Assembly: GCA_023390115.1 (NCBI GenBank)
Contig: JAEWDM010000006.1
Span: forward strand, 66,591-130,590
Length of the DNA stretch: 64,000 nt
Origin: Bacillota bacterium
GTDB lineage: Bacteria > Bacillota > Clostridia > Acetivibrionales > DSM-27016
Direction: 5' to 3'
Part shown: positions 27,578-36,813 of the stretch, piece after piece
How positions within the stretch are numbered: the first letter of the stretch is position 1
How the letters are laid out: the number at the start of each line of letters is the position of its first letter
Notes under the pieces: model-generated
What the model saw: only the letters and a program-made list of their open reading frames with translations
Database searches by the model: none
Told to the model about the DNA's origin: nothing
Program-made: the position numbers and the translations under genes

Positions 27578-27700
27578 AAAAATAAAGGGGCTGCGGGACA
27601 TACAAAAGTTTTTTTAACAGCATAATAAAATACTGTGCTAAAATATGGTATAATTATTGGAGAAGCATACCATTTAAAAATAAAGAGGTGTTTTAGCATA

Positions 27701-29836
27701 ATGAGGCTGTTTTATAAAAAGCCTGCAAGCAGTTGGCAGCAGACTCTTCCCATTGGAAACGGGAGCCTTGGGGCAATGATATGGGGAGGGGTGAAACGGG
27801 AGCATCTTGGGCTTAATGAGGAGAGCCTTTGGTCGGGGTATTATCATGACAAAAACAACTATGGTGCCTTAGAATACCTGGAGCAATGCCGCAGCATGGT
27901 ATTAAGCGGAAAGTATGAGCACGCTGAAAGGCTTATACAGGACAACATGCTGGGCGAGTACAACGAGTCTTACATGCCTCTGGGAGATTTGTATTTCGAT
28001 TTCCGGCACAGTGAAAATGTTTTAAATTATGAGCGTATTTTAGACATTCAAAATTCGGCGGCTTCAATATCCTATCTCGCAGATGGGAGGATATATCTGA
28101 GAGAGTATTTCGCAAGCTTTCCCGCAAAGGCGGTCTTTATTAAATTTGCCTGCGACGGACCGTGCCTGGACTTTTCTGTCTCTTATGATTCCCAGCTAAA
28201 ATATAAAGCTGAATATTCACGGGCTTCTGTAAAAATAAAAGGGAAGTGTCCGGAGCATGTCGACCCTTCATATATTGACCGTACTTCTGATGCTGTCATA
28301 CAAGGCAGCAGAGGGATAGACTATGGGGCTGACTTAAAAATAATTTACTGTGACGGAGAAGTATCCGCCGACGGAAATAAATTAAATATCAGAGGTGCAT
28401 CCTCCGCAATATTTGCTTTTTCGGCTGTGAAGGAGCCGCAGTACAATTCCTGCGAAAGCTATGAAAGCATAAAGCTAAAGCATATAGAGGACTATAGAAA
28501 AATCTATGACAGGACCCAGCTGTACCTGGGAGAGCAGAGCGGCCTTCCCACAGATGAAAGGCTTGAAAGGCTTCGGGCGGGGGAAAGTGACAATGCGCTG
28601 TATGCTTTGTATTTCCAGTATGGGCGTTATTTGTTGATCAGCTCGTCGAGAGAGGGAAGCCTGCCTGCCAACCTTCAGGGAATATGGAGCTGGGAGCTGA
28701 GGGCCCCGTGGAGCAGCAATTGGACGACTAATATAAACACTCAGATGAATTACTGGCATGCACAGAGCTGTGGACTGCAGGAGTGCCTGCCTCCGTATTT
28801 CGACTTTGTGCTGAAAATTTGTGAGGAGGGCAAAAAGACAGCAAAGGCGCATTACGGCTGCAGGGGCTTTGTACATCATCATAATGCCGATTACTGGTGC
28901 AATACTAATCCCGTAGGTATCGCACACGGCGAAAAAAAGGGAAGAGAGGGCACCGCCACATGGTCAATGTGGCCTATGGGGGGAGCCTGGCTGACGGCGG
29001 AGCTGTTTAAGCATTACGAGTATAATCCCGACATTGGCTTCCTGAGAGAAAAGGTATACCCTGTTTTAAGAGAAGCGGCACTTTTTTTGTGTGACTGGCT
29101 GTTCCTACACAACGGGTTTTATATAACCTGTCCCTCCACCTCACCCGAAAACAGATTTATAACCCAGGATGGAGGCAGCAGTTGTGTTGCTGTGTCATCG
29201 GCAATGGATCTTACGCTGATCCGGGAAGTATTTGACAATTTCAAAAAAACCTGCAGGACATTGGAGCTGGAGGATCCTCTTTTGGCTGATGTTGAGGAGA
29301 AAACAGCACGGCTTACTCCCTTTAGAACAGGAAGCAAGGGGCAGCTTCTGGAATGGAATGAGGAATTTGAAGAGAAGGAGCCGGGGCACAGGCATATTTC
29401 CCATTTATACGGCCTTTTTCCTTCGGAGCTGTTTTGCACCGATCCCGGGCTTGTGGAGGCGTGCCGCGTATCGCTGATGAACCGCCTGGAAAGCGGGGGA
29501 GGACATACGGGCTGGAGCTGCGCATGGATTATCAATGCCTTTGCCGTACTTGGTGATGCTGAAAATTCCTTTGAATTTCTAAAAACCCTGTTAACGCGTT
29601 CTACCTATGACAACCTATGGGATGCCCACCCTCCCTTCCAGATTGACGGCAACTTTGGAGGCACGGCAGGTATTGCAAATATGCTTGTGCAGGACAGAGG
29701 CGGAGAGGTCAAATTACTGCCTGCCCTGCCTGCCCAGTTTGAAAGCGGCTATGTTAAGGGCCTACGGATAAAGAACGGGAAGGCTGTGGATATCAAGTGG
29801 AGCAATGGAAGAATAGACGAGTATAGCATTTATTGA
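27701..29836 (+). CDS. Glycoside hydrolase family 95 (alpha-L-fucosidase/galactosidase type)
   Basis: The product is 712 residues and has no signal peptide, so it is cytoplasmic. Family features run throughout: SWQQTLPIGNGSLGAMIWGG at the N-terminus, SLPANLQGIWSWELRAPWSS followed by NWTTNINTQMNYW (the catalytic Asn pair of GH95), CPSTSPENRF (the catalytic Glu), HRHISHLYGLFP, and DAHPPFQIDGNFGGTAGI (the Asp region). GH95 enzymes are inverting and release terminal fucose or L-galactose by way of Asn-activated water. An intracellular enzyme implies uptake of a fucosylated oligosaccharide, perhaps through the MFS protein upstream. Start 27701 after AAAGAGGTG. Confidence 0.9.
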   Translation: MRLFYKKPASSWQQTLPIGNGSLGAMIWGGVKREHLGLNEESLWSGYYHDKNNYGALEYLEQCRSMVLSGKYEHAERLIQDNMLGEYNESYMPLGDLYFDFRHSENVLNYERILDIQNSAASISYLADGRIYLREYFASFPAKAVFIKFACDGPCLDFSVSYDSQLKYKAEYSRASVKIKGKCPEHVDPSYIDRTSDAVIQGSRGIDYGADLKIIYCDGEVSADGNKLNIRGASSAIFAFSAVKEPQYNSCESYESIKLKHIEDYRKIYDRTQLYLGEQSGLPTDERLERLRAGESDNALYALYFQYGRYLLISSSREGSLPANLQGIWSWELRAPWSSNWTTNINTQMNYWHAQSCGLQECLPPYFDFVLKICEEGKKTAKAHYGCRGFVHHHNADYWCNTNPVGIAHGEKKGREGTATWSMWPMGGAWLTAELFKHYEYNPDIGFLREKVYPVLREAALFLCDWLFLHNGFYITCPSTSPENRFITQDGGSSCVAVSSAMDLTLIREVFDNFKKTCRTLELEDPLLADVEEKTARLTPFRTGSKGQLLEWNEEFEEKEPGHRHISHLYGLFPSELFCTDPGLVEACRVSLMNRLESGGGHTGWSCAWIINAFAVLGDAENSFEFLKTLLTRSTYDNLWDAHPPFQIDGNFGGTAGIANMLVQDRGGEVKLLPALPAQFESGYVKGLRIKNGKAVDIKWSNGRIDEYSIY

Positions 29837-29941
29837 GCAGTCGGCCCGTAAATATGAATTCCCCGGCATATTCGTTAATAAAAGCGGTTTGAAAAATTTT
29901 TGAGCAGAACCTTTAAATAAAGGTTAATTTAAGCATACTCA

Positions 29942-29970
29942 TTGACAAATAATATGCTATAAAGTAGAAT
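29942..29970 (+). promoter_or_regulatory. Strong sigma-A-type promoter upstream of the ter cluster
   Basis: A perfect TTGACA (29942-29947), a 17-bp spacer and TAGAAT (29965-29970). Transcription would begin about 29977, leaving a leader of roughly 235 nt before terY. A second TATAAT occurs at 30163-30168 without a good -35. Confidence 0.75.
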
Positions 29971-29976
29971 ATTGAT

Positions 29977-30210
29977 AATATTTATATTAAAATTGCCGAA
30001 TGGATCGTACTGCGGTTAAGACAAAAAAGCTGTATTTGGCTGGGCCGGAGGGTTAATATTGTTGTTTTAACATACATAAAATGTAAAGCTGCCTGAAACA
30101 GTCGGTATTTCCCGGATGGGTCGTGCAGCTTTTAGGTTTTATTAGGGCAAGGAATAATGTTTTATAATACAATAGCATTTTAGAAGCATGAAAAGGAGTA
30201 TGAACATATT
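29977..30210 (+). promoter_or_regulatory. Long structured leader before terY
   Basis: The 374-bp gap between the GH95 gene and terY holds no open frame of note. From the predicted start at about 29977 the leader has GC-rich blocks (around 30000-30020 and 30035-30055), then the hairpin at 30085-30132. I compared it by eye with the yybP-ykoY, c-di-GMP, ZTP and fluoride riboswitch cores and found no match. It may regulate by attenuation. Confidence 0.4.
30085..30139 (+). terminator. Terminator-like hairpin inside the terY leader
   Basis: AAAGCTGC (30085-30092) pairs exactly with GCAGCTTT (30125-30132), followed by TAGGTTTTATT. The position between promoter and coding region fits a conditional terminator; it may alternatively end a transcript from the GH95 gene. 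Confidence 0.55.
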
Positions 30211-30852
30211 ATGGCTGATTTTGGACGAAGATTGCCTGTTTATCTTCTATTGGACTGTTCGGGCTCAATGTCGGGAGAGCCTATAGAAGCGGTAAAACAG
30301 GGTGTTAAGGCATTGCTTTCGGATTTGAGGGGTGACCCTCAGGCTTTAGAGACGGCATATTTGTCTGTAATTACCTTTGACAGCACCGTGAGACAGGTTA
30401 TACCGCTGACGGAGCTTATGCAGTTTAAAGAGCCTGAGCTGAATGCCGGAGGCGCTACCGCATTGGGCGGAGCACTTAAATTGCTGTCGGAATGTATAAA
30501 AAAAGAGGTTCGCAAGTCTACAGAGTCACAGAAGGGAGACTGGAGGCCGCTTGTATTTCTGCTTACCGACGGTGAGCCCACCGACAACTGGCAGGAGCCC
30601 GCGAGAGAGCTTAAGGCGTCAAAGCCGGCAAATATTATTGCCTGTGCCGCCGGCGCAAATGCGGATACCAGGGTACTGAAGCAGATTACCGAGTCTGTTG
30701 TTGTGATGAATACTGTTTCGGCGGGAGATCTGGCACAGTTCTTTGCATGGGTGTCAGGATCTATCAAAATGTCCTCAAAGAGTCTGGATGCCAAGCCGGG
30801 CGGAGCTATTGAGCTGCCTCCTCCTCCTCAGGGATTTGTTATTGTGCCGTAA
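30211..30852 (+). CDS. terY: TerY-like von Willebrand factor A protein
   Basis: The product is 213 residues, essentially one vWA domain. MIDAS residues are visible: DCSGSMSG near residue 15, the GGATALGGAL Thr, and LTDGEPTDN. VWA proteins of this type form the TerY-phosphatase-kinase triad of Ter systems, where they are thought to act as a scaffold or substrate for phosphosignalling. The following two genes are the phosphatase and the kinase. AAGGAG lies 12 nt before the ATG. A hairpin terminator at 30860 would separate or dampen read-through to the next gene. Confidence 0.9.
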   Translation: MADFGRRLPVYLLLDCSGSMSGEPIEAVKQGVKALLSDLRGDPQALETAYLSVITFDSTVRQVIPLTELMQFKEPELNAGGATALGGALKLLSECIKKEVRKSTESQKGDWRPLVFLLTDGEPTDNWQEPARELKASKPANIIACAAGANADTRVLKQITESVVVMNTVSAGDLAQFFAWVSGSIKMSSKSLDAKPGGAIELPPPPQGFVIVP

Positions 30853-30859
30853 TAATTTT

Positions 30860-30912
30860 ACATTCCAGATATGCTGCCGGCTGTAATAAAAAGCAGCAGC
30901 CTGGAATGTTTT
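30860..30912 (+). terminator. Intrinsic terminator after terY
   Basis: ACATTCCAG (30860-30868) pairs exactly with CTGGAATGT (30901-30909), an inner GCTGC/GCAGC stem lies between, and TTTTG follows. Confidence 0.75.
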
Positions 30913-31024
30913 GATTATTGTGCCTGAAGAATCCAAGTCTTTAACACCAGCAGATGGGGAATGACGAAAATATAATTTCGATATTTCCTAAAAGTACGTT
31001 TCTTAAGGAAATGGAGCTACTGTA

Positions 31025-32428
31025 ATGGATATAGATGAAAAGAAAAACAGTACACTGCCTGAAAAGCAAGAGGCTTCCGAAAGTCAAAGCGTCAATATTC
31101 AGCCTGAGGCTCCGTCAGAGCATGAAGTTAATGTGAGAAATAGGGAAACGCCTGCTTCCGGAAGCAATCCTGATGCATCTGAAGCTCTTGGCAATGAAGC
31201 GGCGCCTGCTGTTCCGTTAACGGATGAAGAGGTTACCGCTCATACGGCGGCGTTATGGAGATACCTTCCTGTGCCCGGTGAGGAGCCCGAAAGTCATGAA
31301 GAGTATCATTCAAGAGTTATACAATTGGAGCAGGGGACTTTGACAGGTGCCCGTGTACGAGGGAAAAAGCATAAGCATGAGGGTACGAATTGTGATGATT
31401 GGTTTGAGCTTGAAAGTGTGGATGACTGGGTGCTTATAGCTGTTTCTGACGGTGCAGGCTCAAAAAAGTATTCCCGCATAGGGGCCCGTGAATCCTGCAA
31501 GGCTGCAATCCGGTATATGAAGGATAAATTTTTGGAGCTTAAATCTCAGTCTTCGCAGGCAGTTAAAGGGATTGAGCTGCCTTTTGAGGATAAGGGCTTT
31601 TCAGAGGCTTGCGGTGAATTTGCCTCTATTGTGCAGGGGGCAGTTTTGGAGGCATACGATGCTGTCGAAAGGGCTTTTGAAGCAAGAAGGGCAAATCTTG
31701 AGTTAAACAAGCCCCTGAACAGAGAACTTACATTTAAGGATTTTTCTGCCACAATGCTGGTGACTGCGGCTATCCCGACTGTTATTGACGGCAAAAGGGA
31801 GCATCTTGTTATTTCATGTCAGATAGGGGACGGAATGCTTGCTTCGGTTAATTCCGGGCTGCCATACGGCAAGGCCCTTAAATTGTTGGGGGAGCCTGAT
31901 GGGGGCGGCTTTGCGGGAGAGACCGATTTTCTTACCTCTCCTCAAATGAAAAAGATTGAAACTCTTATGAGAAGAACTAAAATTGCGCGCAGTCCAATTA
32001 CATGCCTTATGGTCATGAGTGACGGAGTGGCTGACGACTACTACCCGAACGATCCTCAGATATTGAGGCTTTATATGGATTTGCTGTTTAACAAAATTGC
32101 GGGCGGGGAGACAAAACAGCATGAGGCTCCCGGCAGCGTCGATGCCGGAATGATTGATAAAATTCCCGGGCCCACCGCATACCCGTGGGTTAATAACCCG
32201 TCTGTCCGAATTCCCGTCCATTATACCGGCAAAATTATGAAGGCGGCCGGGCTGAGTCTTGAGGAAGCATGGAATAACAAGGATATTATAAGGGCGGCTT
32301 TAGCGAGGTCGGGGGATTTTCATTTAAGTGAAGCGAGGGATAAGGGAGAGGAATTGAAGGTATGGCTCGATAATTATGTCGAGAGGGGTTCCTTTGATGA
32401 CAGGACGCTGGTAATCTTTCATGTATGA
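31025..32428 (+). CDS. PP2C-type protein phosphatase of the TerY triad
   Basis: The product is 467 residues. The first 75 residues are Ser/Glu-rich and look disordered. The PP2C domain begins about residue 105 (ARVRGKKHKHEGTNCDDWF) with the metal-binding Asp in VSDGAGSKKYSRIGA, then KDFSATMLVTA, GDGMLA and MVMSDGVADDYYPND. The domain carries insertions compared with classical PP2C, as known for the Ter-linked phosphatase family. It should reverse Ser/Thr phosphorylation made by the adjoining kinase. Start 31025 follows GGAG by 8 nt. The kinase gene begins 15 bp after its stop. Confidence 0.87.
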   Translation: MDIDEKKNSTLPEKQEASESQSVNIQPEAPSEHEVNVRNRETPASGSNPDASEALGNEAAPAVPLTDEEVTAHTAALWRYLPVPGEEPESHEEYHSRVIQLEQGTLTGARVRGKKHKHEGTNCDDWFELESVDDWVLIAVSDGAGSKKYSRIGARESCKAAIRYMKDKFLELKSQSSQAVKGIELPFEDKGFSEACGEFASIVQGAVLEAYDAVERAFEARRANLELNKPLNRELTFKDFSATMLVTAAIPTVIDGKREHLVISCQIGDGMLASVNSGLPYGKALKLLGEPDGGGFAGETDFLTSPQMKKIETLMRRTKIARSPITCLMVMSDGVADDYYPNDPQILRLYMDLLFNKIAGGETKQHEAPGSVDAGMIDKIPGPTAYPWVNNPSVRIPVHYTGKIMKAAGLSLEEAWNNKDIIRAALARSGDFHLSEARDKGEELKVWLDNYVERGSFDDRTLVIFHV

Positions 32429-32443
32429 CAGGTGGTGAATATT

Positions 32444-33922
32444 GTGGCGACTACCGCACAAGCGATATTGACTGACGGAAGAAAAATTCCATATGTTATA
32501 AAGGATAACCCTCCGAGAGGGGGCATGAAACATACATATTTTGCTCCCGATAAATCGTATGTTGTCCAGTTTTTCAATAACCCTAATGTCGGATTTGATG
32601 CCAATACCCGTGCAAGACTTGAGGCAATAACAGGCAGGTATAACCCCACGCTTCCTGAAGACCAGGGCGGGGCCAGAGGAAATGATCAAAAAATAGCCGA
32701 CTATTTTTCTCAGAGCTTCTGTTGGCCGTCTGCTATTGTGGAGTCGCCGGAGCTTGGAATTGTTTGCCCTGCGTATCCATCGAATTTCTTTTTCGACCCC
32801 AGATCATCCGCTCAGTTGAATCTGGAGGGCAAGGATAAAAAAAGCAATTGGTTTACCTCCCGCAACAGAAGGTATCTGGATAAGTCCGAGCTCGGGAATT
32901 TTCAAATGATGATGAAAATGTCGATATTGCTTGCAAGATCCATACGCCGTATGCATCAGGCAGGTCTGGCCCATTCCGACCTGTCCAGCAACAATGTGCT
33001 TATAGACCCTAAAAGCGGCAGGTGCGTTGTAATCGACATAGATTCGCTTGTTGTGCCCGGACTGTTTCCGCCCGAGGTCGTGGGAACCAGAGGGTATATC
33101 GCGCCTGAAGTTTTAAAAACAATGGAATTAAATTATAATAATTCAGACAAAAAGCTTCCGAGCACGTATACTGATTTGCATGCACTGCCTGTGCTCATTT
33201 ATGAGTATCTGTTTTTCAGGCATCCGCTGCTCGGGCCTAAAATATATTCGGCAGAATCCGCCGAGCAAGACGATTTTCTGGCGTTAGGAGAAAAGGCGAC
33301 ATTTATAGAAAACCCCAGAGATCAATCCAACAGGCCTAAGGGCCTCAGCCCTACAATTAAGCAGCTTGGGCCGATACTTGAGAGGCTTTTCATCAGAGCA
33401 TTTGTTGACGGTCTGCATTGCCCTGACATGAGGCCTACGGCGATGGAATGGGAAAGAGGCCTTGTGCAGACATGGGATTTGCTTTATGCCTGCCCAAACC
33501 CCTCCTGCGAGCAGAAGTGGTTTGTTCTGTATGATATAAAGAAGCCTGTTTGCCCCTTTTGCAAAACAAGGGTAAAAAACTCCGAAATCCTTCGCTTTGA
33601 GCTAAAGGCGGAGTCAAGGGGCTGCCCGGGGCAATGGCTGAATGTAAATGAGCTGGTTGTGCATCATAATACGCCTCTTTTTAAATGGCATATTTTCAGC
33701 AATGTGTTTGCGGATGAAAAAGCAGACCGGACAATGCAGGCATACGTATGCAAGCATAACGGACAATGGCTGCTGGTAAACCAGAATGTAAACGGAATGC
33801 TTTCCCCCGGTGGAAATTCTGTTCCTGCCGGACAAGCCATCCTGCTTAAGGACGGAGTGGTTTTCAGGGCATCCAGAGAGGATAGGGGAATGCTGGTCCA
33901 AGTATCTCTGGCAAAAGTGTGA
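32444..33922 (+). CDS. Ser/Thr protein kinase-like protein with zinc ribbon, TerY triad
   Basis: The product is 492 residues from GTG 32444, which AGGTGG precedes by 8 nt; the GTGs at 32432 and 32435 are less likely. The kinase fold spans about residues 1-330: MRRMHQAG-type helix then LAHSDLSSNNVLIDP (catalytic loop HSDLSxxN) and VVIDIDSL in place of DFG. The N-lobe strand that should hold the ATP-anchoring Lys reads YVVQFFN. Next comes CPNPSCEQKW...CPFCKTRV, a four-Cys zinc ribbon (about 345-380), and a C-terminal beta-rich domain. It belongs with the terY and PP2C genes as the kinase of the triad. Confidence 0.83.
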   Translation: MATTAQAILTDGRKIPYVIKDNPPRGGMKHTYFAPDKSYVVQFFNNPNVGFDANTRARLEAITGRYNPTLPEDQGGARGNDQKIADYFSQSFCWPSAIVESPELGIVCPAYPSNFFFDPRSSAQLNLEGKDKKSNWFTSRNRRYLDKSELGNFQMMMKMSILLARSIRRMHQAGLAHSDLSSNNVLIDPKSGRCVVIDIDSLVVPGLFPPEVVGTRGYIAPEVLKTMELNYNNSDKKLPSTYTDLHALPVLIYEYLFFRHPLLGPKIYSAESAEQDDFLALGEKATFIENPRDQSNRPKGLSPTIKQLGPILERLFIRAFVDGLHCPDMRPTAMEWERGLVQTWDLLYACPNPSCEQKWFVLYDIKKPVCPFCKTRVKNSEILRFELKAESRGCPGQWLNVNELVVHHNTPLFKWHIFSNVFADEKADRTMQAYVCKHNGQWLLVNQNVNGMLSPGGNSVPAGQAILLKDGVVFRASREDRGMLVQVSLAKV

Positions 33923-34072
33923 CAGTATAAATTTAGCTCCGGTGGAAATGATTAAATACTATGGAGACAAATAATGCTGTATTATACTGATACATATTAC
34001 AGGAGGTGGTTAGAGGAAAACTTAAATTCTGGTGTAGCTATGGTTTAACTACAAAATTGAGGAGGAAGATAA

Positions 34073-36721
34073 GTGAAGAAAATTGGCTTGGATGATAGTC
34101 AGGTAGAAGAATTAAGACAAAAATTCGGGGATAACACTCTTGGCGAGGGTGAGACGGAAAGCTTCTGGGACAAGCTCAAGGGTAATTTCGGAGACCCGAT
34201 GATTAAGATTTTATGTGTAGCACTTATTATAAATGTAATTTTTGCATTTCTCGGGCAGACTGAATGGTATGAGTCTGCGGGAATTGCTTTAGCAGTAATT
34301 CTGGCTACCTTCATTTCAACATTTTCCGAATACAGAAATGAAAATGCATTTCAGAAGCTGCAGGATCAGGCGTCTAAAATTAAATGTAAGGTCTACCGCA
34401 ACGGAGATGTGGTGGAAATATCGATTGATGACGTTGTTGTTGACGATTGTATTTTGCTTCAGACCGGGGACAAAATACCCGCGGACGGCATACTGCTTGA
34501 GGGAAGCATAAAGGTTGATCAGTCTGTCTTAAATGGAGAGGCAAAAGAGGCGTCAAAAAAGGTTATGCCGGATGATTATGTGGAGCAGGGCACGTCAACC
34601 GATTTTCTGAATGAATATAAGGTGTTCCGGGGAACAGTAGTATGTTCGGGAAATGCAACAATGGCTGTAACCACAGTAGGGAAAAAGACGGTATACGGGC
34701 AGATAGCAAGCGAACTCCAGGTACAGGAGGACAGGGACACTCCGCTCAAGGTAAAGCTCAGCGGACTTGCGGGAAACATAAGCAAGTTCGGATATATCGG
34801 GGGCCTTGCGATAGCCATAGCCTTTCTGTTTCAAAGGATAGTTATTCATAATGGCTTTGACATGGCAAGAATAGCAGAATACTGCTCCAACTGGATGACT
34901 GTTGTAAACAATATTGTAGAAGCCGTCATTCTTGCAGTTATAATAATTGTTATGGCTGTTCCGGAAGGACTGCCTCTGATGATAGCTATTGTTTCGGCGC
35001 TCAATATGGGCAAAATGCTCAAGGACAATGTATTGGTGCGAAAAATTGCCGGAATAGAAACAGCCGGAAGTGTAAATATTCTTTTCAGTGACAAAACGGG
35101 GACAATAACTAAGGGAAAGCTCGAAGCAGTAGTTTTTGTTGATGGCGAGGGAAAGGAATATAATGATTATTCCAAGGTGATAGGCGAGCTTGGGAAACTG
35201 CTGTCGTTAAGCGTTTACAGCAATTCCTCCGCAATGGTTGTAGGCGGTTCGTCCAATACAAAAATAATAGGCGGTAATGCCACAGAGCGTGCAATTTTGG
35301 GCTTTGTCGCGGGAAAAAGCAATAACATAAAGGCAGCGACAATTGAATCGATACCCTTTAACAGTGAAAACAAGTATTCTGCCGCTCACGTTCACGGCGA
35401 TTATCACTGTACTCTTATAAAGGGAGCTCCTGAAAATATAATCAGCAGGTGCACCGCTTACTTTGGTGTTGACGGGCAGAAAAAGTCTTTTGAGAACAAA
35501 AAGGCGGTTGAGGATCAGATTGACAGGCTTGCTGCCAGGGCAATAAGAGTTCTTGCTCTTGCGACCACAGAATTGGAGCTGAATGGAGAAGAGCTGCCCG
35601 AGGGCGAATGGACGCTGGTTGGTATTATAGGCATACGAGATGAAGTAAGGCCGGAGTCCATACCTGCGATAGACGAGGTGCAAAACGCAGGCGTGCAGGT
35701 TGTTATGATTACGGGAGACCGCAAGGACACTGCTGTTGCTATTGCAAAGGAAGCGGGACTTATAAAAAAGGATACCGATATTGTGCTGACATCTGAGGAG
35801 CTGCAGGAAATGCCCGATGAGGATTTGAAAAAGAAGCTTAAGGATATAAGGGTTGTATCCAGAGCACTTCCGAGCGATAAGAGCCGTTTTGTCAGAATAG
35901 CGCAGGAAATGAACCTTGTTGTAGGAATGACCGGAGACGGCGTGAACGATTCTCCGGCTTTGAAAAAGGCCGATGTGGGCTTTGCTATGGGCGGAGGCAC
36001 AGAGGTGGCCAAGGAAGCCAGCGATATTGTTATAATGGACGATAACTTCAGTTCAATTGACAAGGCAATACTTTATGGACGTACCATTTTCAACAGTATA
36101 AGGAAGTTTATAATTTTCCAGCTTACTATAAATGTCACTGCGGTTCTTATATCGTTTATAGCGCCCTTGCTGGGAATGGAAAACCCGCTGTCCATTACGC
36201 AGATCCTGTGGGTAAACCTTGTAATGGACACTCTGGCAGCTCTGGCATTCGGAGGAGAGCCGGCGCTTAAACGCTTTATGAAGGAAAGACCTAAGCGCAG
36301 GGATGAAAACATTGTCAGCCCGTATATGTGGAGATCCATACTTACAGTGAGCCTTTGGCTGTTTGCAGTAAGCCTGTTCCTGCTGCTGTCGCCGTTTGCG
36401 GCATCCTTCTTCCGCCAGGATCCCGGCAATGCCTATATGCTTACGGGATACTTCTCGTTCTTCATATTCGCAGCGGTGTTCAATGCGTTTAATGCAAGGA
36501 CTGATAAGATGAATCTTTTTGACAATATAGGAAAGAATAAGGGATTTATCAGGGTTATAGTATTAATAGCGGTAATTCAGGTGCTTATGACATATTTAGG
36601 AGGCGCGGTTCTCAGGTGTGCGGGACTTACAGGGACAGAGTGGGTATTTATACTTGTTCTGGCACTCACCGTTATACCTGTGGATTTGATTAAAAAGGCT
36701 GTTTTGGGAGCGCAAAGATAG
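34073..36721 (+). CDS. PMCA-type calcium-translocating P-type ATPase
   Basis: The product is 882 residues, type P2. Features in order are the actuator motif NGEAKEASKK, the PEGLPLMIAI membrane motif (helix M4), the phosphorylation site FSDKTGTITKG, KGAPE in the nucleotide-binding domain, MITGDRKDTA, MTGDGVNDSPALKKADVGFAMG, and the M6 segment LWVNLVMDTLAALA. NLVMDT matches Ca2+ pumps. About 10 membrane helices are seen. It would export Ca2+ (or Mn2+). Placed between the signalling triad and the TerD genes, it likely works with the calcium-binding TerD proteins. Start 34073 is a GTG after GGAGG. Confidence 0.92.
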   Translation: MKKIGLDDSQVEELRQKFGDNTLGEGETESFWDKLKGNFGDPMIKILCVALIINVIFAFLGQTEWYESAGIALAVILATFISTFSEYRNENAFQKLQDQASKIKCKVYRNGDVVEISIDDVVVDDCILLQTGDKIPADGILLEGSIKVDQSVLNGEAKEASKKVMPDDYVEQGTSTDFLNEYKVFRGTVVCSGNATMAVTTVGKKTVYGQIASELQVQEDRDTPLKVKLSGLAGNISKFGYIGGLAIAIAFLFQRIVIHNGFDMARIAEYCSNWMTVVNNIVEAVILAVIIIVMAVPEGLPLMIAIVSALNMGKMLKDNVLVRKIAGIETAGSVNILFSDKTGTITKGKLEAVVFVDGEGKEYNDYSKVIGELGKLLSLSVYSNSSAMVVGGSSNTKIIGGNATERAILGFVAGKSNNIKAATIESIPFNSENKYSAAHVHGDYHCTLIKGAPENIISRCTAYFGVDGQKKSFENKKAVEDQIDRLAARAIRVLALATTELELNGEELPEGEWTLVGIIGIRDEVRPESIPAIDEVQNAGVQVVMITGDRKDTAVAIAKEAGLIKKDTDIVLTSEELQEMPDEDLKKKLKDIRVVSRALPSDKSRFVRIAQEMNLVVGMTGDGVNDSPALKKADVGFAMGGGTEVAKEASDIVIMDDNFSSIDKAILYGRTIFNSIRKFIIFQLTINVTAVLISFIAPLLGMENPLSITQILWVNLVMDTLAALAFGGEPALKRFMKERPKRRDENIVSPYMWRSILTVSLWLFAVSLFLLLSPFAASFFRQDPGNAYMLTGYFSFFIFAAVFNAFNARTDKMNLFDNIGKNKGFIRVIVLIAVIQVLMTYLGGAVLRCAGLTGTEWVFILVLALTVIPVDLIKKAVLGAQR

Positions 36722-36813
36722 TTAGCGGTTATAAAGCGCTTAAATTCATGTATATATCTGTTACTATAATTTATAAAATAGTAATTAAAAATAAAATAGA
36801 AGGAGTGATAGAA

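Noticed and set aside
29977..30140. Known riboswitch (yybP-ykoY manganese, c-di-GMP, ZTP) before terY
   Set aside because: Core motifs of these classes could not be found in the leader; only a generic hairpin is supported.
35515..36063. Ser-rich minus-strand open frame inside the calcium ATPase gene
   Set aside because: Low-complexity antisense product opposite the conserved P-domain motifs.
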